From NCBI GenBank assembly GCA_009760855.2, contig WPIO01000067.1:683501-747500 (forward strand): 64,000 bases of DNA. Reading direction: 5' to 3'. This DNA is from Cristatella mucedo. Lineage: Eukaryota; Bryozoa; Phylactolaemata; Cristatellidae. Positions 61,443 through 64,000 of the stretch are shown piece after piece. Under the pieces are notes generated by a model. The model was given only the letters and a program-made list of their open reading frames with translations. It was not told the origin of the DNA and did no database searches. Each line of letters opens with the position of its first letter. The stretch's first letter is position 1. The position numbers were made by a program, and so were the translations under genes.

Positions 61443-61551
61443 GTAACTCTTCGTTGTCGAAAGGGACCACCATGCCAATGGTGATTGCGGTCGTCTTATC
61501 CCGATGAACTTGCAGATCTGATCACACTCAGTTCACTGCAACACTCAGCGA

Positions 61552-63723
61552 CAGGTTGCTCAAAATTTTGAAAACTATTGCACACATACTTATTAGGTCA
61601 AAGATAAAACCTAGCCCTATTATAGAATTTCCAGCTCCGCAAACTATTAACCAGTTTAAGTACTTTGATAAAAGAGTTGGTCACATTTGCATTTAAAAGC
61701 TACGGGGATTTAAGCATTTTAACGCGTGATGTTTCGTCACATGAAACTTTCTGTCAGGAAATTTCACGCTCTGTTGGAGAGACTTGGAGAAATATTTATA
61801 AACTTACAAATGAAATCAAGTAGAATGTCACAGTTAATAAAACGTGTCTATGCCACCAAGGCAAAGAGTTGCAAGCAATACAGAGTAGTAAAGCACGATT
61901 GTGTGAAAGTCAAAGCTTTCAGGATTTACTGTTTAAAGACACTCTGCTGACATTGATACCTATTTTATGGCCTACCCATCATATTGTTCTTTAGCGGAGT
62001 CTGTAAGAGATTTGAAAGCTATACTAGGACTCACCATGTTTTCCAGGTTACTCAAGAGAGAGGTCTACTAATCCTCTTGTTACCAGATGCCATAATGTGC
62101 ACGGAAGACTCTTCGTCACACGGCATGCGTATATTGGCTCAGCTGAGCAGTGTAACTTGAATTGCTAGAGCTAGTTTCTTTTCGAACAGTCTCCTCTTTT
62201 GCATAAAAAGAAATCCGGCTATATCTTTTTTTATGAATCATCCAATATTGTCTATATCACCCACATACAGCATGAACATTATCTAGTCGATTTAAGGCAA
62301 CAATCTCAGAGGATTTCACTCTTGAGTCAATGACTATGTAATCCACTTCGCACTTGCAAGGATATTACTATTTGATAACAATACGATTTTTTACGGTTCA
62401 ATAGAACTGTAGAGCCTCTCCGGGCACTTTGGATCAGCATAAAAGTGATTACGGCAACACTGAAATACTGTAATACTGGGCACAGCTGTAATACTGCCGA
62501 GATTTTTTAGTAGAACTTGCAAAGATCTTCATTTTTTCCTAGGCATGTCCCATATGGAGAAAACGAAGAGTTCTCGAACTATCATTGGTAAAATAACATT
62601 GGTGAAAATGAATACATTGGTAAAGATGACGCGCTTGGTGTCAAAATGTAAGATGACAAGCCGAGAGTCTTCACCTCAAGTTTTCATAGACCATACGACT
62701 AAGCTATTTCCTGTGGATCTCCACATTATTTAGCAAACTGGTTACCGAGTGCTGCGGCTACTGCTGCTGTAAAGTGAGCCTATCACATTTTCCATGCAGC
62801 AGTGACGTGGCTTTAAGAAATTATGCGGGACAATAGCACTTTAAATGACACGACACCGCAAATTCCGGTAAAGCATATTCATATACTTTTCCGGCAGGAA
62901 GCAGCGAATGCCAAAGTGCAAGTAGCTTTGCTTCTCCGTTCGGTGCCAGACCTCAAGCATTTCTTGGCTGCTTAGCAAACCCGGAGTGAGCTAGTCAAGC
63001 ATGCTGAGGAACGTGACTTTCCAGACCTGGCTGCATCCTACCAAATCGTTCTGAACGAGAACCTTATTTGTGATTGGATGACTGGCTGATACAACTTACT
63101 CTGGTTCTCAGTTCGGTATATTGACTACGTGTCAGCACAAGCTTTCGCGACAAAAACTTCCTAAAATATCACCAGATCACATCCTCTTCAATGAAACACA
63201 TCGATGCCCTCATCCATCCGTACTTCGGTCCGTAGATGCGTAATTGAATTTTATTTGAAAATCGGACGATTGGAAATTCGCAGATAGTGACCCGTCCTCC
63301 CACTCGGGTTAAGCTTAGCAGTATTGGATGAAGGGAGGTGGCTACTCTCCGTGGAGAACCGGGTACACAGATCGGGACTGCAGCATACCGCATCGCTTAC
63401 ATAGAGTTTCTGCTTAGAGCTTCCGGTGCGCAGCCTTGATGCCAACGGTATCATGGTGCTGCTCATTAACCGGGCAGCAAGACCAGAGTGCTCCTATGAC
63501 GATGAAACGTAGGACAGGCACTGACGCCAGACACTGGGACCGAGAGTCACGAGCGATACTAGCTAAGTCCGTGATGTTCTGTTCTGGGGCTTTTACGAAC
63601 GCATCCTCGTCGTTGTCGAATGGTACCACAGCATTGATGAGAATTGCTGTTTTTCGATCCCGGCCACCTTAATGTACCTGTCATTCACAGTCCCATTTAG
63701 TATCCAGCAGCTGTCGGTCACAG
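61552..63723 (+). repeat. Array unit 2 (degenerate, free of CR1 insertions)
   Basis: About 2.2 kb, homologous to unit 1 minus its insertions. The block AYSYTFPAGSSECQSASSFASPFG corresponds to unit 1 NSYAFPAGSSDNQSASSFASRFG. The following KHAEERDFPDL block is in another frame here, so at least one frameshift separates them. A frame ending SSLSNGTTALMRIAVFRSRPP closes at 63670-63672. Interpreted as a decayed gene copy; function not recognisable. Confidence 0.55.
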
Positions 63724-64000
63724 GTTGCTTGAGGCTTAGAAATTACTATGCACATATTTCTTTACTAGCATAAAAAATGAGTAGTTAGGTTATTTTCAGC
63801 TTTGCAAAAATGAAGCAAATAGTAATACTATTTATTATTGTTTTAGTAGGAAATTTCTTGAAGTGTCACGGTGAGTCTTAGAGAAATAGTCGTAATTTTG
63901 CATTTACAATGAAATAGGTTCGCACCCGTCAAAAATATTAACTCACTAGATGTCATTAAGTGTATAATCTCTTTGCTGAGTCGCAATATAATTACTCATC
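63724..64000 (+). repeat. Array unit 3 (start only)
   Basis: Begins with the shared 'ggttgct...aaattactatgcac' region and aligns with 61552-61680 through 'cagcttt gcaaa'. It contains the signal-peptide exon at 63810-63870. The rest is outside the window. Confidence 0.5.
63810..63870 (+). CDS. Signal-peptide first exon of a second gene running off the right edge
   Basis: ATG at 63810 opens MKQIVILFIIVLVGNFLKCH and ends in phase 1 at a consensus donor (G followed by GTGAGT, 63871-63876). Lys-Gln followed by a long Ile/Leu/Val core and a polar end is a good signal peptide. The rest of the gene lies beyond the window, so its family is unknown. It sits at the start of the last unit of the tandem array. 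The equivalent positions in the two preceding complete units (near 59100 and 61640) align but carry no usable ATG-led hydrophobic frame. Confidence 0.65.

Larger units (their letters stand above)
59011..61551 (+). repeat. Array unit 1 (degenerate, carrying two CR1 insertions)
   Basis: Collinear with unit 2 at several anchors: 59745-59820 with 62310-62385 (gactatgtaat, cacttcgc, cttgcaag, atattacta), 60230-60330 with 62850-62950, and 60530-60620 with 63025-63115. Relative to unit 2 it carries CR1-like insertions at 60412-60527 and about 61047-61442. A frame from about 60231 reads VTANSGKANSYAFPAGSSDN... to KHAEERDFPEL and is cut by the first insertion. No domain recognised. Confidence 0.6.

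Overview
This is an animal (metazoan) nuclear window. It has long introns with canonical splice sites, a poly(A) signal, many CA/TA/GA microsatellites, and decayed CR1/L2-type non-LTR retrotransposons plus a tRNA-derived SINE. GC is moderate. Intron size and repeat content suit an invertebrate; a flatworm or other lophotrochozoan is possible, but the sequence alone does not settle the lineage.

Layout. 1-8880 is gene-poor and repeat-rich, with one weak candidate exon on the plus strand (3060-3293). 8885-58076 (minus strand) holds one apparently complete 49-kb gene. I assembled 36 coding exons by hand from splice sites and reading phase. They join into one open frame of 5412 nt (1803 codons plus stop), from a signal-peptide exon (58020-58076) to a terminal exon with a TGA (9087-9219) and an AATAAA signal at 8902-8907. 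About 58.5-64 kb (plus strand) is a tandem array of about 2.2-2.6-kb units that look mostly degenerate. The last, incompletely contained unit starts with a clean signal-peptide exon at 63810-63870.

The central gene encodes a predicted secreted protein: signal peptide, short acidic linker with a Lys-Arg site, 17 immunoglobulin (I-set-like) domains, and a short charged tail. There is no transmembrane segment or GPI tail. Each Ig domain is split over two exons. The first half enters in phase 1 and leaves in phase 2; the second half enters in phase 2 and leaves in phase 1. The domains are of three kinds (called X, Y and Z here) in the order Y-Z-(X-Y-Z)x5, so the gene grew by tandem duplication of a six-exon, 307-residue supermodule. 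Four of the five Z-to-X introns start with a non-canonical GC donor. X domains in units 4-6 have lost the B-strand cysteine. Two non-adjacent X domains share a Lys-Arg-containing insertion.

The introns are loaded with transposon remnants in both orientations and with dinucleotide tracts, some of them right beside splice acceptors. I do not recognise the gene as a named family. It is not hemicentin, perlecan or titin as far as its contents show, because it has only Ig domains. Unit numbering: unit 1 = partial Y-Z head; units 2-6 = complete X-Y-Z.
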